Assembly: GCA_039621445.1 (NCBI GenBank)
Contig: CP154957.1
Span: 23,908,938 to 23,972,937 of the forward strand
Direction: 5' to 3'
Source: Euglena gracilis
Lineage: Eukaryota; Euglenida; Euglenophyceae; Euglenales
Length of the DNA stretch: 64,000 bases
Below, piece by piece: positions 62,798-64,000 of the stretch (its first letter is position 1; the number at the start of each line of letters is the position of its first letter). The position numbers were made by a program, and so were the translations under genes. The notes under the pieces are model-generated. The model was not told the origin of the DNA. It saw only the letters and a program-made list of their open reading frames with translations, and ran no database searches.

Positions 62798-62971
62798 CTG
62801 GGCAATGAAGTCAGCAGCCTCCTTGGCGGGAACGTTCTTGGCATTTGAGGCCACACAACCACGGCGAATATCCTTGACAGGCACGTTCTTCACGTTGAAG
62901 CCAAGGTTGTCGCCAGGGACAGCCTCGCTCAGAGCCTCCTGGTGCATCTCCACAGACTTGACTTCGGTGCA
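62798..62971 (-). pseudogene. EF-1alpha exon fragment
   Basis: Minus strand reads [20 protein letters not shown], then [15 protein letters not shown] and [14 protein letters not shown], the domain-2/3 region of eukaryotic elongation factor 1-alpha. It ends at a good donor, CAG then GTAAGC (62,798/62,797). No upstream or downstream exon was found within the window: poly-A/T tracts follow at once on the 5' side. Several unusual residues (CVASNAKN) suggest relaxed constraint. Likely a captured or stranded exon, though a working gene with long introns is not excluded. Confidence 0.75.
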
Positions 62972-63084
62972 GGGATGGTGTTTTTTTTGTTTTTTTCGAA
63001 AAAAACCAAAAACTGTGTTTTTTTGTTTCAAAAAAACCACCGTTGGTTTTTTTGGATTAGGAATCGCGGTGGCTGGTTAAATCC

Positions 63085-63780
63085 TTATATATCCTGATGC
63101 GTATCGAGGACCCTGTGTGGCGGTGCTTCGGACCAAAGATTTCCAAGGCCGGCAAGAAGTGTTATGTTCGCATATGCAAAGGATGTGGAGCCGAAGTGTC
63201 TCTTGTCACTCTGCGCGTCAAAGCACATGCTGATGGTTGTTTGGAGCTTAAAAAGATGAAGCTATGGTCAGTGGAAGGTCCCAGAAGTTGCAGTTCATCA
63301 ATGGACAGGCACGCAGTGGACTGGACTGGACTGCAGGTGTGCATGACTTTACCCCTCAGCATTAAGCATTGTTATCTGCCAGGCATTGCAACAGACGGAG
63401 CTTCAAATATGGAATCCATGAGGAATCTCATTTCAGAAAAAGTGAAAGGTTTGTTGGATAAAATTTACTTTGTCGGTCCATTTCTTTAATCAGGAATGCA
63501 AAGTTGGATTTGTCAAGCACATGCATTACACCTGTTGGTGTCAGACTATTTGAAGGACAAGGGAAGAGATAAAGTGGTGTTCAGTCGTCACTGGTGTGTT
63601 GTTGGTTGCCAACCGTAATTGTTTTTTGTTTGCTTCAGTGCTGAAAGACCGGTTCTTCCCTGTGCTGCACGGTGGACAAGCCAGAGGGCCAGACGTTACT
63701 TTACTACAATCGGGAATGGTCCCACTCAGGCTTCTTCTGCATGCTTTTTTGCACAAAGTTTTGTGAAGGGGGCAGATTTT
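63085..63780 (+). CDS. hAT-type transposase, BED zinc finger plus catalytic fragment
   Basis: Reads VWRCFGPKISKAGKKCYVRI, CKGCGAEVS and KAHADGCLEL, a BED zinc finger (C, C, H, C). GIATDGASNMESMRNLISEK follows, with the DGASNM motif that carries a hAT catalytic Asp. After a frame change comes CQAHALHLLVSDYLKD, the second hAT block, then a likely 45-nt intron (donor at 63,594, CAG at 63,636-63,638) and LKDRFFPVLHGG. The remainder of the RNase-H-like fold and the C-terminal dimerisation domain are not in the window: the sequence gives way to a minisatellite. Perhaps truncated. Confidence 0.78.
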
Positions 63781-64000
63781 TTTCCATTTATGGGGGGCTG
63801 ACTTTTTTAAATATAGGGGGGGGGGCTGACTTTCTAAATTTAGGGAGGGGGCTGACTTTTTTGTTTACGGGGGGGGGGCTGACTTTTTTTGTTTACGGGG
63901 GGGGCTGACGTTTTTAATATAGGGGGGGGGGGCTGACTTTTTCTGGTTTACGAAGGGCTGACTTTTTAAATTTAGGGGGGGGGGCTGACTGGCTGAATGG
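63772..64000. repeat. GGGGGGGCTGACTTTTT minisatellite
   Basis: About seven units of 28-36 bp: a G run, GCTGACTTTTT, then AAATATAG, AAATTTAG or GTTTACG. Runs to the window edge. Confidence 0.9.

Overview
This is nuclear DNA from an unidentified microbial eukaryote, most likely an alga or a related protist. It holds spliceosomal intron signals (CAG acceptors with pyrimidine tracts, GTAAGC/GTAAGA donors), an LTR retrotransposon primed by initiator Met-tRNA, chromodomains, PHD fingers, a hAT transposase and an EF-1alpha exon fragment. I see no rRNA, tRNA or prokaryotic operon. Long G or C homopolymers occur throughout, and many apparent frameshifts fall in homopolymers, so base-level indel error in the assembly is a live possibility everywhere.

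Layout. 0.6-5.5 kb: the only ordinary host gene I can defend, a multi-exon GH5 glycosidase of the endoglycoceramidase/steryl-glucosidase type on the minus strand. 5.5-15.5 kb: mostly non-coding, with palindrome-ended elements (9.0-9.9, 12.9-13.3 kb) and a long hairpin at 14.8 kb. 15,541-26.2 kb: a 5.5-kb head-to-tail duplication; each unit holds a palindrome-rich element, a ~165-bp satellite and a PHD-finger gene flanked by short repeats. 26-32 kb: palindromic elements, an orphan chromodomain, a tyrosine-recombinase ORF and a PHD-finger ORF between arrays of one repeat word. 32.7-41.4 kb: three more members of the PHD-associated gene family, each with its own repeat array and a long hairpin. 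42-45 kb: short tandem repeats and small palindromic elements. 45,224-58,246: a complete 13-kb Ty3/Gypsy chromovirus with identical 488-bp LTRs, inserted into an older small element. 58-64 kb: short repeat families, an unidentified exon-like segment, an EF-1alpha exon relic, a hAT transposase and a terminal minisatellite.

Two things stand out. First, the retrotransposon carries both a phage-type cytosine-5 methyltransferase and a Dam-like N6-adenine methyltransferase domain ahead of protease, RT, RNase H, integrase and chromodomain. Methyltransferase-bearing Gypsy elements are known (from memory, in dinoflagellates and Klebsormidium), but the double set-up deserves attention. Second, at least five loci encode versions of one protein that begins MAKR or similar, continues with a short poly-proline and a helical domain resembling a tyrosine-recombinase core-binding domain, and in several copies ends in a C-terminal PHD finger. 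Each copy sits in a cassette with a private iterated repeat; two have clear terminal inverted repeats, and most have an adjacent long hairpin. A tyrosine-recombinase catalytic domain with all five expected positions lies next to one PHD gene. I infer an undescribed family of mobile elements; a PHD-recombinase pairing is the main hypothesis to test.
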